DNA of 64,000 nucleotides from Brevundimonas sp. UBA7664 (GCF_002483305.1 NZ_DLHQ01000016.1:1-64000); one strand, 5' to 3'. Shown: positions 50,823 to 60,045, numbered from the stretch's first letter. Numbers and translations: made by a program. The notes: a model not told the origin generated them from the letters alone.

Positions 50823-51500
50823 ATGCAGGTCCTGAGCCGCCCTCCGTCCGGCTGGCCCGCGCTGGTGCTGAACGCCGACTTTCGCCCCCTGTCCTACTAT
50901 CCGCTGTCGATCTGGCCGTGGGAAGAAGTGATCAAGGCCGTCTATCAGGATCGCGTCGACGTCGTCTCGACCTACGACAAGGTGGTCCGCAGCCCGTCGA
51001 TGGAGATGGTCCTGCCCAGCGTGATTGCGCTGAAGAACTATGTCGACCAGGACCGTCAGCCCGCGTTTACCCGCTTCAACGTCTTCCTGCGCGACGGCTT
51101 CACCTGCCAGTATTGCAGCGCCACGAGTGAGTTGACCTTCGACCATGTGATCCCCCGGTCGCGGGGTGGCCGCACCACCTGGGAAAACATCGTCGCCGCC
51201 TGTTCGCCCTGCAATCTCAGGAAGGGCGGGCGCACCCCCCAGCAGGCCGGCATGCCCATCCGCCGCGCGCCGCACCGCCCCACCGCCTGGCAGCTCCAGC
51301 AGTTCGGCCGCCGCTTCCCGCCGCACTATCTGCACCAGAGCTGGAGTCCATACGTCACTACACACAATCACGATGTGCCGAAGGTCCACGACCTCAGCGA
51401 TGGCGAACACGTGGTTATTCCGTTCCCGTCAGGTCGGACCGGGCGGCGAGCGACAATGGTCCGGCCTGACTACGAAGAGCAGATCGTCTCGGGCTTCTAG
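50823..51500 (+). CDS. HNH endonuclease with replaced C terminus
   Basis: 225 residues. The body is a typical alphaproteobacterial HNH protein: VLNADFRPLSYYPLSIWPWE, AFTRFNVFLRDGFTCQYCSA, LTFDHVIPRSRGGRTTWENI, ACSPCNLRKGGRTP. Cys95/98 and Cys127/130 bind zinc, and D107-H108 is the HNH core. In the family as I remember it the chain ends soon after 'FPP..LH.SW' with a short DYLYW tail. Here, after Trp174 (base 51344), 51 unrelated residues follow (SPYVTTHNHDVPKVHDLSDG...). This suggests an insertion boundary. Its TAG shares a CTAG with the next, convergent gene. Confidence 0.87.
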   Translation: MQVLSRPPSGWPALVLNADFRPLSYYPLSIWPWEEVIKAVYQDRVDVVSTYDKVVRSPSMEMVLPSVIALKNYVDQDRQPAFTRFNVFLRDGFTCQYCSATSELTFDHVIPRSRGGRTTWENIVAACSPCNLRKGGRTPQQAGMPIRRAPHRPTAWQLQQFGRRFPPHYLHQSWSPYVTTHNHDVPKVHDLSDGEHVVIPFPSGRTGRRATMVRPDYEEQIVSGF

Positions 51501-51748
51501 GCCGCCGGAGAGTAGATCAGGAAGGGAGTGGCCAGTCCCTTCGTCGCGACCAGCCAGACCACCTCCATCGTGTCGTCCGGGATCGTGACCGCCAGCCTCC
51601 GGTTCACGATGACGGCCCGGAGGTCGTGGATATCGGCGAGGTCTTCCAAGTGGCGGAGGAGATCGACCGGCTGCGGCCCGACGCTGGGATTGTCGATGGC
51701 CTGGGCGGTCGTCCCCGGAGCGATGCGGTAGAGGTAGGTGCGTTTCAT
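51497..51748 (-). CDS. hypothetical protein, 83 residues
   Basis: Starts MKRTYLYRIAPGTTAQAIDN and has a predicted alternating beta/alpha pattern: HDLRAVIVNRRLAVTIPDDT, MEVVWLVATKGLATPFLIYS. Cytoplasmic, not recognised. Stop overlaps that of the HNH gene in CTAG (51497-51500). ATG 51748 has no strong ribosome site. A real but unknown small gene of the island is the best guess. Confidence 0.5.
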   Translation of the reverse strand: MKRTYLYRIAPGTTAQAIDNPSVGPQPVDLLRHLEDLADIHDLRAVIVNRRLAVTIPDDTMEVVWLVATKGLATPFLIYSPAA

Positions 51749-51774
51749 GGGGACGACTAATTACCGGTGATTCG

Positions 51775-52179
51775 GTGCGGCGACGGGAAGACTGGAAAAT
51801 TGTGTCTTGCTCCGTTTTTCACGGCCTATGCGACGCTGAAGCCAAGCTTCGCCTTGAAGGTTGCGATTGGCCGACCCATCTGGCCGGGATGACCAAACCG
51901 ACGCTCGAAGCCCTCATCATCGCGGTGCATGACCACCACCCCAGCGAGCCGCGCCTTGAAGCGGCCCTGAGGAAGGCTTGGGCATACGCCGCCGACCTGC
52001 AAGACCACACTGTTCAAATGCGAGCCGACAGCGACCGTCTAATCCTCGACGGGTTCACCGCCAGCCGCAGCGTCAGCGTTACGGTTGGTCTCGATGGGAT
52101 CGAGCAGGACCCCGATTTCGTTCTCAGCAATGCTCTCGACTTCATCGCGCGGGTTATCCGCCGTCAGGAGACCGCATGA
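51775..52179 (+). CDS. hypothetical protein, 134 residues
   Basis: Unrecognised. Contains THLAGMTKPTLEALIIAVHD, then EAALRKAWAYAADLQDHTVQ and RLILDGFTASRSVSVTVGLD. The start at 51775 is a GTG without an obvious ribosome site; a shorter product from a downstream start is possible. Its stop overlaps the next start (ATGA), with CAGGAG inside its 3' end serving the next gene, so the two are an operon. Confidence 0.55.
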   Translation: MRRREDWKIVSCSVFHGLCDAEAKLRLEGCDWPTHLAGMTKPTLEALIIAVHDHHPSEPRLEAALRKAWAYAADLQDHTVQMRADSDRLILDGFTASRSVSVTVGLDGIEQDPDFVLSNALDFIARVIRRQETA

Positions 52180-52424
52180 TGATGACCTTGATATTCCGAC
52201 CGGATGGGGTGGAGCCTGATCGCGCCGACTTCCGGATGGTCACGGTGCCGGGCTCGCTCCCGAAAGAGGCGCTTCATTTCCAGACCATGGATCAGGTTGT
52301 TCGCCACCTGAAGAACAACGCCACTCCCAACGGCCAAAAGCCTTGGGTTCAGTTCGGCGATACGATCATCGATCCCGGTGCGATCGAGAAACTGCTTGCG
52401 GCCACTGACCCGGACAAATCTTAA
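52176..52424 (+). CDS. hypothetical protein, 82 residues
   Basis: ATG 52176 overlaps the upstream TGA and has CAGGAG 6 bp upstream. The protein begins MMMTLIFRPDGVEPDRADFR, has a hydrophilic middle (LHFQTMDQVVRHLKNNATPN) and ends VQFGDTIIDPGAIEKLLAAT. Not recognised. The good start signal and operon position support a real gene. Confidence 0.6.
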   Translation: MMMTLIFRPDGVEPDRADFRMVTVPGSLPKEALHFQTMDQVVRHLKNNATPNGQKPWVQFGDTIIDPGAIEKLLAATDPDKS

Positions 52425-52625
52425 GCCGAAGCGTTGCCGTCATCATCCTGGCTGAAAACACTAGCAGCCTGATGCGGACACATTGCTTCCTATTTCCATC
52501 TCTCGACTGGTGCCCATCAAGGCATACCTCCGGATTGGACGTGGGGAGCGTCCTCATCGGCAATCAGATTTGGAGACCTCGCTCGTAGCCGACCGATCCG
52601 GTCCTGCTACGCGAGTTGCGAGGGC

Positions 52626-53210
52626 TCAGGTCCGAGCAGGACTGCTCAGGAATTGGAGGGCATCATCGTCTGGAGCGATGAGTGCACCCCTGTGGCCTCC
52701 GGCGCGAACCAGTTGGGATTTGACCATGTATCCTCCCCATCCAGCCGCATCGTGGACCTCCGCAATATCGACCTCGCCACCTGAGATCACGTTCGGCCAC
52801 TCCGCCTTGAGACACTCGGGGAGCAAAATGCGCGGGGCGGTATCTGGCTGCATCCAAGCAAAATGCGCGTGCACATTGCTGTCCCGGTGTTCCAGGAAGC
52901 CCTTGTAGGCCGTGACCGGGAGTCCCGACGCGATGTATCGCTTGGGCCACATCCGCTTGTTCACTGAAAGCCACAGTCGGTGAACGGACGTGCAGATGTG
53001 AGCCGGGCTCAAGGTTCGATAGGCCGCCAAGCGGAGCGGAGCCCCGCGCGCAGCGACACTAGAGGGCGAGGCCGAGCCTGGGACCTTGTTGCTGAAGGTC
53101 AGCGTTACTGCCCACACCTTGCCCAAGACCGGGAAACTACACAGCCAGTAGCTCCATGCTTTTCGGAGACGATCTATGCGCAGGGTAGTGGTTTCGTCTT
53201 GAATATTCAT
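52626..53210 (-). CDS. small HUH-type Rep-like protein
   Basis: 194 residues. VWAVTLTFSNKVPG could be Rep motif 1. NVHAHFAWMQPD contains the H-hydrophobic-H motif (H114-A-H116) that binds the metal, and AAGWGGYMVKSQL contains Y161-x-x-K164, the catalytic tyrosine motif of single-Tyr Rep proteins. This order (TLTF, HUH, YxxK) is that of rolling-circle replication initiators and some relaxases/transposases. It lies next to a serine recombinase in the island, fitting a mobile element. No helicase domain is fused, and it is shorter than many Reps, so it may be incomplete. Confidence 0.55.
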   Translation of the reverse strand: MNIQDETTTLRIDRLRKAWSYWLCSFPVLGKVWAVTLTFSNKVPGSASPSSVAARGAPLRLAAYRTLSPAHICTSVHRLWLSVNKRMWPKRYIASGLPVTAYKGFLEHRDSNVHAHFAWMQPDTAPRILLPECLKAEWPNVISGGEVDIAEVHDAAGWGGYMVKSQLVRAGGHRGALIAPDDDALQFLSSPART

Positions 53211-53303
53211 CTCTGTATTTAGAGATTATCGTTCAGGGCGACGAAACAAATCAATATAAATACAGCGAGACGAATTTGAGAGGGAGCCCCTCCAAGTCCC
53301 CTG

Positions 53304-53891
53304 TCAGGCAGGTGCGGCGAATGCCCGGTAGACGCTTGCTCGGCTGATCCCGACGGTCTTGGCGATCTCGGCGACAGATCGGCCCTCGGCCTTCAGCCGC
53401 AACACCTCAGAGGTCTTGGCGCGGGCCGTGGGGGCACGTCCTCGGTATTTACCTTGGGATTTCGCGCGGGCGATGCCAGCACGTTGACGTTCAAGCATAG
53501 CGTCCCGCTCCCAAGAACTTACCGAGCCCAGGATCGACAGCAACAACATGGATGTTGGGCTGGAGGTGTCGAGGTGCATAGAGAGGACGCGGACAGTCAC
53601 GCCCTTCGAGCGAAGCCTTTCGACGATCGCCATGAGGTCCGTAACGGACCTTGCAAGACGATCGGGCTTGGTCACTACAAAAGTGTCCCCGCTCCGAAGC
53701 CAATCCAACGCGGCTTCGAGTTCCGGCCTGTGGCGATCGATCGCGCTCACATGTTCAGAGAAGACCCTCGTGCAGCCGACGGCCTCCAGTTCTCCGATCT
53801 GGTGTTCGAGACCCGCGATCTGGTCAGAAGTTGAAGTTCGCGCGTAGCCGACAATGGCCCCGTCGGTCTTGCCTTGTTCCACAGAAGTCAT
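53304..53891 (-). CDS. serine recombinase (resolvase/invertase family)
   Basis: 195 residues. The catalytic domain has VGYARTSTSDQIAGLEHQIG (nucleophilic Ser in RTST), then TFVVTKPDRLARSVTDLMAI with the conserved D-R-L-x-R-S and SWERDAMLERQRAGIARAKS. The C-terminal HTH is RLKAEGRSVAEIAKTVGISR ASVYRAF. This is the small Tn3-resolvase/Hin size class, able to resolve cointegrates or invert a segment. ATG 53891 is chosen; a GTG at 53906 with GAGG upstream is possible. No inverted repeat target was found by eye. Confidence 0.93.
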   Translation of the reverse strand: MTSVEQGKTDGAIVGYARTSTSDQIAGLEHQIGELEAVGCTRVFSEHVSAIDRHRPELEAALDWLRSGDTFVVTKPDRLARSVTDLMAIVERLRSKGVTVRVLSMHLDTSSPTSMLLLSILGSVSSWERDAMLERQRAGIARAKSQGKYRGRAPTARAKTSEVLRLKAEGRSVAEIAKTVGISRASVYRAFAAPA

Positions 53892-54087
53892 GACCCAGTG
53901 AAACACGATGCCTCAAAACGTCAATTTAATTCGTGTGAGACACTTCGAAGAGCCGAATTCTCCGTCGCAAAAGACCAAGGTCTTGTGAGGTCGCGGTTGG
54001 AAAGAGTCTGTTGCGCGAACGGAAATCGACCGATCATCCTAGAATGAAGCCGGTCGATATCCTTCCTCTCTTGACGCGTTTGCAGAC

Positions 54088-55029
54088 ATGGTGAGCCCGC
54101 CTCTCCATCCTAACAAGGTCATCCGCTACGGCGAGAAGCACCATTGGTGGCCAATCGGGCTATCCAGGGGGTGGGCGCGCGGGGATGGACGGATCAACAC
54201 GATCTCCCAGCACGGGGTGCCCAAGGCATACTTCCCCAAGGAGATCGCCAAGATCGTGGATGGCCACAACATCCTCGTTGGAGGCCCGTGGAACGAGACC
54301 TTCGAGCACCAGTTTTCAGAGCCCGACAACAATATCCCATCGGTCGTAAGGTGGCTGGAGGGGCTCCACGCCGAGCCGTATCAGGCCACCAAGCGTGTCC
54401 ATTCTGTCGATATGACGGACAACGACAGGCTCAAGCTTTCGCAGTGTCTGGCATCCCTGATCGTGCGCAATCCGACGATGCGGAACAGCATCATTTTGAG
54501 TGTTCAGGGCTTTCACCAACGCGGCGGCATCGTCGATTATCAGGTGCCGGGGCATCTGATTTCCGCGAACATGCGGGACCTCTACTCGACGTTCGTTCGT
54601 AGCATCGACCGCTCAGGACGCTTTGCGATCCTGGTGGCTGGGGAAGGCGAGTTCATCTTCGGGGACGGCTTTCTGCACAATTTTCCGATCACGTGGATGC
54701 CGGAACCGATGAACCCAGTCTGTCTGGTGCCACTCAGTCCCAAGGTCTCCATTCTGTTCCAAAGGCCGTCAAGCATGTGGGCGGAACCTCGCGCCGTGGC
54801 GCTTACCCTCTCCCGTGATGAGGTCGCCTTCTGCAACGACACCGTTCAGGTCTATTCGAAGGACTGGCTCTATTTTCGGACCGAAATGCCTGAGATCACT
54901 CATTTCAGGGACGCGAAGCATATGCAGTGGGGAATGCCGAGCAGTTGGGGGCCTCGTCCACATACCACGCCTCTGTTCGAGCGGTTGAAGGACGAAGTGC
55001 TGGCGCACCATCCCTATGGCGATGATTGA
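54088..55029 (+). CDS. DUF4238-like hypothetical protein
   Basis: 313 residues. The N terminus (GEKHHWWPIGLSRGWARGDG) and the centre (NILVGGPWNETFEHQFSEPD, then LSQCLASLIVRNPTMRNSII) resemble the 'HH..P...L..F' start and body of DUF4238 proteins, a family common in islands, function unknown. The match is loose. Soluble, no signal peptide. Divergent from the recombinase and convergent with the NTPase gene. Confidence 0.5.
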   Translation: MVSPPLHPNKVIRYGEKHHWWPIGLSRGWARGDGRINTISQHGVPKAYFPKEIAKIVDGHNILVGGPWNETFEHQFSEPDNNIPSVVRWLEGLHAEPYQATKRVHSVDMTDNDRLKLSQCLASLIVRNPTMRNSIILSVQGFHQRGGIVDYQVPGHLISANMRDLYSTFVRSIDRSGRFAILVAGEGEFIFGDGFLHNFPITWMPEPMNPVCLVPLSPKVSILFQRPSSMWAEPRAVALTLSRDEVAFCNDTVQVYSKDWLYFRTEMPEITHFRDAKHMQWGMPSSWGPRPHTTPLFERLKDEVLAHHPYGDD

Positions 55030-55104
55030 TTGATTACAGCTTGGGCGTGGTTGGTGTCCGCGATGCCCGCGCGGGCTGGGCCTCTCAACTCGGCCCATAC
55101 TGAC

Positions 55105-58100
55105 TCATTCGAAAGACTGCTCTCTCCGGGACTCACGGGAGCGTTCATACGGAATTCTATTGGCGAGTTCCGATTGCCATCTGCGGGACCAGTCACAGAC
55201 AACGGGGTCCAAATGAGGGTCCAGAGACTTCAACGCCTCGCGCCGCCGCTCGAAGATTTCTGCGAGTGAACCTGACCAAGATCGGGGGTGGATGTGGTGG
55301 TCATACTCCGCGAGGACTTCGGGCCGATTGGGCGCGGCCTCCAGCAGAGCAAGGGCTGGCGGCCACCAGCGATCAGCGCTGTCGCTCGCATCCGGCTCTT
55401 TGCCGACAAAGATCGGGATGCACTCCGCGATGCGGCGATAGCGTTCTTGAGAACCATCAGCCGCCCAGGCCAGGAGGTCTTCTGTGGGGACCTCCGTTAT
55501 CGGCTTCCGCATGTGATCGAAGCTGTGCAGAAGACTTTTCGCGTATCTCCCTTGGTGGGGCCGAAACTGGCGTTCCAAGAAGAAATCCAGGGCGGTCCGG
55601 GGTTGGGTCGCAAAGATGGTCGCTACGAGGTCGTCATATTCATACCCGTGAGCGTGATACCGGCGGACCGCGACCTTGAGCCTTCGCAAAAGCCGTTCCG
55701 CAGCCCCCGCCCCATCGGAGCCCGATAGGGCGACGGCAGCCAGTTCAGCCAGCCGCGCGTCCTCCCGCCCATCCCGAATTCCAAAGGGATAAGTCGCCAA
55801 TAGGTGGCGGCCCAGGTCCCTGATGATCGGATCGATCGATGGCTTCTCCCGATCCGCGTAGAGTCGCATGTGGAAAATTTCGATCGCGATACGCGGACCA
55901 CCTTCCTTGGCGGCGATACCTTGGAGCAACCGTGCGAAATCCAGCGGCTCTAAGGCTTTGGTCACACCGCCGGACACCAAAGAATAGTAGGCGCCAGCAG
56001 GGGCAGTCCCGAGGTCCAACGAAGCCAGCAACCGATCGACCGCCACCCTGTCGAGGGAGTTAACTGCGGTCTGGAAAAAGGGGAACCAGCGGCCAAGCTC
56101 GGGATCGTGTAGCAACTGGTCGAAGACTGCTTCGACCGCCTCAGGCGCTCGTGTTGACCACCCTTGCAGAAAAGATCGCAAGATCGCCGGTTCGGGGTTC
56201 TCGGTCAGGGCGCGACGGAGTTCCTCTAATAACTCGGTCCAGACAGCTTCGGGGTCCACCGCTCCCAACGCCAAGCCCCTTCCGAACGACCAGTTGCGTT
56301 GGAGACCTGATCGAACGAGGTCGGGCAGAAGTTGTGCGCGAACTTCGTCATCGATCGCGACGGCTTGCGCGATCTCCTCAGTTCGCTTTTCGGCCCTGCT
56401 CCACCAACTTCCGTCCTGGTCTTCGTCCAGGTCGTCCAGGTCCTGGGAGGCATATCCCTTCGAGAAGCCGTAAGCGCGCGCCTGCTCAAGGAGGTTCTTG
56501 GGCCGAAGGTGCGCCTCCATTGCCGCGAGGTCTCCAACGTCGGCGCCGTCAGGGGCAAATCGAATGGCCGATCGAACCGCGATCCATCCCTCGGACCAGA
56601 ACGAACGCTCGGCGATCACACGCATCACATCGCCGAGTAGCTCTCTTGCAGTCGTGCGCCACCACAGACCTCGAAAACGAGCAGCCAGAATCTGGCGAGC
56701 GCGGACGGCAATCGGCACGCCACTGACCGCTATGTCCTTGAGCACGTTGATCGTGGGTTCGAACCAATCGGTCACATCCTGAGGTGAAGATGGCTCCCAG
56801 CCAAAACTCCTCGGGCGCGCCCCAAAATCGAAGCTGTCCACTGATCCAAACCATTGGGTTTCGAGCATGGAATCCAAGGCAGACATGCCGAGATCAACAT
56901 TGGCATCTTGGTCCGAGTGCAGGAGGCTCTGGATGAAATCTAGGCGTTGCTTCGGTCCAGCCATGGTCCCGGACATGTAGAGTCTGAACAGTCCTTCGAA
57001 CGCGGTCTTGTTTGACTGCTGGCGTTCATCCTGGGAGTCGGCGATGGCTATTTCGACCAGGCGGCTCGCTGCCTCGTCGAACATATGAGGTTCGAAGGCC
57101 AGCGATCGCACGAGGCTCGCCAGTTCCTGTCGGCTCCTGGCACCAGCGTAATAGGGCCTGAAGCTGGACCAAGCAGGGTCTCGATGCGCACCTCGGCTGA
57201 TCGCTTCAAGCGCCGCCTCGGGCGCGAGGGGTGCCAGATTTCGGAACAGGCTGAAGTTGTCATCGGTGATCGCGTCGATGCAGCCGAGTCTTCCCTCAGG
57301 TGAGAACCAATCGGCCGCGAGGCGCTGGGCTTGAGGGACATCATGGAGAAAGGCCAGCCGTCGCGAGAAGGAACGCAACAGCCGGTTGCCGCCTGCCTCC
57401 ATCGCAGAGCCGACCATACTGAGGTCCATTCGATCGAGGGCGCGCCCAGCCAGACGGTTCGCGACAGCGTGCGGAAGAACAGCGCGCCAATGAGCCCGCT
57501 TCTGCAAGAGATCGCGGCGCGCGAGTTCGGCGCAGGCCATTTTTAAGGACTGAACTGATTGGCTGGCGAGTAGCGCCAAGACCTGGAGTTCCCCGCCCTC
57601 TCCCTCGTTCTCACCATCGAACGAATAGACGAGCGAAGCGACCTCCGCCGCAGCCAGGAGTGCCGGATCGGGTTGGTTGCGCTGGAAGAACAGGCGTTCG
57701 AACAACCCGTCGTCCCGCAACCGGCCCAGGCTTTCGCCCTTCCGCACGGTGTGAGCCAGCGCAAGGGCAATCCGGGCATTTCCACCTGCGATGTCTGCCA
57801 GTCGTCGCCGGTTAGCTGTGTTGATATGGGGAAAACGACGCTTGATGAGCGCTACGGTGACATCATCCGAAGCGGGTTCCAGTCGAAAGACCTCGGTGCC
57901 CTCCATGTCGTCATCACGGACATCATACTCGACCGTCAGCAGGCTCACCCGGCTCTCGGGAACCGCGATGATTGCTGATAAGGTTCGGTGGATTTCCGGT
58001 GAGCAGTTGTCGATCAGCAGGACCGCCTCGGATCGGCGCGCGACCAACTGTCGAGCCATCTCGCTGGGGGTTGGACTGACGGGCGTGCCGTAGTCGCAAT

Positions 58101-58908
58101 AGAGCGCCCTATGCCGAGCTATCGCACCGTTGCCGATCCGACTGTCGAAAACGGCCTGGATCAGCCGGGTTTTGCCAACGCCCGACAATCCAACGAGTCG
58201 AATAGAGGACCGATATTCGGCCGCGAGCGCGCGGATTCGCTCTAAGCCAACCTCAATGCTCAGCGTGCCATCCTGGGGCGCGCGCTCATCCACCAGTCGC
58301 GCTTCCTCGTCGAGGATGAACTCCGGCTCCACCCCCTCCGCAGGTCGGGACCAGTTCCCGTAGGGAAGCCAACCCTCTGTTGGTCGTCCGGCAGCTTGTC
58401 GAGCCCAGGCCGCCACTCCCGGATGGCCTCTGCACCAGAGCGCCACGCGATCGGCGCCCATAAAATCGATGAATCCCTGCGGGTTGGAATCTGGTCCACC
58501 AGCGGCCTGCAACATGGCCGCTTTCACCACGGCCAGCCGAGAATCAGTGGGTGAAGCTTTCGAACAAACGACGACGTAGGCACCGCCGCCACCGAGCAGA
58601 TCGCTGATCGATTCTCGCAAGGTTCCGCCCGGCCTCATCTCATTCACGAGCGCCTTCGGCGGCATAGGGCTGGCCTTGACTTGGAACCCCGTCTTTCCGC
58701 GAGGGATGTATCCGCTGCGTTCTATTGATTCCGAAGAGTCGACCCGAACATCGATGCCGCCATCAGGCGCATCCTGAGGTCCTCCGGCAGTCAGATGGGA
58801 CGATGGCAAGCCTGCCGTCACAAGCTCCGCCTCACAGAGACGGACGATGAGTTCGCGCAGGTCCGTGTCGGTTAGACGGCCAACATCGTCTGATGTGATT
58901 TCCAGCAT
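55105..58908 (-). CDS. STAND-like NTPase with N-terminal nuclease-like domain (Avs-like, putative defence)
   Basis: 1267 residues. Residues about 1-170 resemble a PD-(D/E)XK nuclease of the Mrr/Cap4 kind: LRELIVRLCEAELVTAG, APDGGIDVRVDS (Asp49, Asp53) and GKTGFQVKAS (Q76-V-K78, a Q-x-K variant of E-x-K). A P-loop NTPase follows: Walker A GLSGVGKTRLIQAVF (about 240-254) and Walker B EAVLLIDNCSPEIHRTL (Asp300), with helical winged regions after it. The last 800 or so residues are repeated helices (TPR/HEAT-like), as expected for a sensor. This three-part layout is that of Avs/STAND antiviral proteins, which bind phage proteins and activate a nuclease. Subfamily not assigned. It is 30 bp downstream of the 368-residue gene, same strand. 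Confidence 0.72.
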   Translation of the reverse strand: MLEITSDDVGRLTDTDLRELIVRLCEAELVTAGLPSSHLTAGGPQDAPDGGIDVRVDSSESIERSGYIPRGKTGFQVKASPMPPKALVNEMRPGGTLRESISDLLGGGGAYVVVCSKASPTDSRLAVVKAAMLQAAGGPDSNPQGFIDFMGADRVALWCRGHPGVAAWARQAAGRPTEGWLPYGNWSRPAEGVEPEFILDEEARLVDERAPQDGTLSIEVGLERIRALAAEYRSSIRLVGLSGVGKTRLIQAVFDSRIGNGAIARHRALYCDYGTPVSPTPSEMARQLVARRSEAVLLIDNCSPEIHRTLSAIIAVPESRVSLLTVEYDVRDDDMEGTEVFRLEPASDDVTVALIKRRFPHINTANRRRLADIAGGNARIALALAHTVRKGESLGRLRDDGLFERLFFQRNQPDPALLAAAEVASLVYSFDGENEGEGGELQVLALLASQSVQSLKMACAELARRDLLQKRAHWRAVLPHAVANRLAGRALDRMDLSMVGSAMEAGGNRLLRSFSRRLAFLHDVPQAQRLAADWFSPEGRLGCIDAITDDNFSLFRNLAPLAPEAALEAISRGAHRDPAWSSFRPYYAGARSRQELASLVRSLAFEPHMFDEAASRLVEIAIADSQDERQQSNKTAFEGLFRLYMSGTMAGPKQRLDFIQSLLHSDQDANVDLGMSALDSMLETQWFGSVDSFDFGARPRSFGWEPSSPQDVTDWFEPTINVLKDIAVSGVPIAVRARQILAARFRGLWWRTTARELLGDVMRVIAERSFWSEGWIAVRSAIRFAPDGADVGDLAAMEAHLRPKNLLEQARAYGFSKGYASQDLDDLDEDQDGSWWSRAEKRTEEIAQAVAIDDEVRAQLLPDLVRSGLQRNWSFGRGLALGAVDPEAVWTELLEELRRALTENPEPAILRSFLQGWSTRAPEAVEAVFDQLLHDPELGRWFPFFQTAVNSLDRVAVDRLLASLDLGTAPAGAYYSLVSGGVTKALEPLDFARLLQGIAAKEGGPRIAIEIFHMRLYADREKPSIDPIIRDLGRHLLATYPFGIRDGREDARLAELAAVALSGSDGAGAAERLLRRLKVAVRRYHAHGYEYDDLVATIFATQPRTALDFFLERQFRPHQGRYAKSLLHSFDHMRKPITEVPTEDLLAWAADGSQERYRRIAECIPIFVGKEPDASDSADRWWPPALALLEAAPNRPEVLAEYDHHIHPRSWSGSLAEIFERRREALKSLDPHLDPVVCDWSRRWQSELANRIPYERSRESRREQSFE

Positions 58909-58938
58909 GACCGCACCATAGCGACCACATCCGGTCCG

Positions 58939-60045
58939 TCAGTTCCAGTCCTCAAGGAAGTTCCAACAGTCCGCCGTCTTCCACATCCCGAACGCGTCGC
59001 CGAGGACCTGGAGGTGGGGCTCAGGCTCCTCAGGCACAGGGCACACGATGCCAAGCGGGCGGACCCGATCCGCCACTTTGCGCATGTCGGCAGTCGTCGC
59101 GTTCGCATTGCGGGGAAGGTGGACCTCGGTGACCGCCCAGCCCAGGTCCATCTTCCTCAAGCCGATCACAAGGCATTCGGACTTCCAGTAAACGAGGGAC
59201 CAGATGCCGGAGAGCGAGCGGGGCAACACGCGCTCGACATCGAGGCAGTTCGCCATCTGGAGGCCGATGCTCTTCGCATTGTCGGCTCCGATGCGCTCGA
59301 AATCAGCATCGCCATCAGTGGGCAAAGGATGCGTGGCCTTCGATTGACGAAGCAGGCGATGGAACCAGGGTTGGAAGGCATCACGACCCGCCGCGAAGGC
59401 CGCCGAGATGTCGTCATCGCTCAGGTGGGGGTTGATGTTCCGAACCACGGCGGCCTGAGACTGAACGGCGAGCGCACTGCGGACAGAATGGAACCTCGAC
59501 AGCGCCAGCGGCGTGAGGAAGGCGGCATCCTGGAGCGCGAACGCGGCCTCGATCTTGGGCTCATTGAGTCCGGCAACCTGCTGGACAGCCCTGCTCCTCA
59601 GCCGGTCCAGCGGATCGTCCGAGGTGAACACATTGTGGAGCCGACCATAGAAGGTAGGGTCGGACGCGGCCTCTCCGTGCAGTTTGGCCAGCACGCCGAT
59701 GTAGCCGTCGGGACAGGTCCTGAAGGCGGCCTCAACAAGCTGCCGGGCCGACATCCTAAGCGACGTTTCGGCGAACCCTCTGATGAGGTCATTGGTCGTG
59801 GCATCATGCCATTCAGCCAATCCAGTTGCCCGCACGAGGAAATCGGAGCCATCCAACGCTCCCGAGGACAACGCAGCCCAGCATCCCTGGCGCCATTTCA
59901 GGCGAGCCCGACACATCCGGCGCATGAAACCGGGTGCGATCCTGTCGATACGATAGACATGATCGAGCCCCCAGCCGCGACCGATAGGGAACAACGCACC
60001 GCCGGGGAGTTTGCCCGCGAAACCGTCTTCAGAATGTCCGTGCAT
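58939..60045 (-). CDS. unknown 368-residue protein of the defence-like gene train
   Basis: ATG 60045 has GGAGG 6 bp upstream. No family is recognised. The protein begins MHGHSEDGFAGKLPGGALFP and is mainly helical: a central part with FIRTCPDGYIGVLAKLHGEA-like segments, FYGRLHNVFTSDDPLDRLRS, VQQVAGLNEPKIEAAFALQD, then the more mixed C-terminal MANCLDVERVLPRSLSGIWS and AFGMWKTADCWNFLEDWN. There is no signal peptide or P-loop. Placed 124 bp after the GIY-YIG gene and 30 bp before the STAND gene, it may belong to either unit. Confidence 0.6.
   Translation of the reverse strand: MHGHSEDGFAGKLPGGALFPIGRGWGLDHVYRIDRIAPGFMRRMCRARLKWRQGCWAALSSGALDGSDFLVRATGLAEWHDATTNDLIRGFAETSLRMSARQLVEAAFRTCPDGYIGVLAKLHGEAASDPTFYGRLHNVFTSDDPLDRLRSRAVQQVAGLNEPKIEAAFALQDAAFLTPLALSRFHSVRSALAVQSQAAVVRNINPHLSDDDISAAFAAGRDAFQPWFHRLLRQSKATHPLPTDGDADFERIGADNAKSIGLQMANCLDVERVLPRSLSGIWSLVYWKSECLVIGLRKMDLGWAVTEVHLPRNANATTADMRKVADRVRPLGIVCPVPEEPEPHLQVLGDAFGMWKTADCWNFLEDWN

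Noticed and set aside
52483..52908. 141-codon plus-strand frame
   Set aside because: Antisense to the Rep-like gene, which has ordered motifs; this frame has none.
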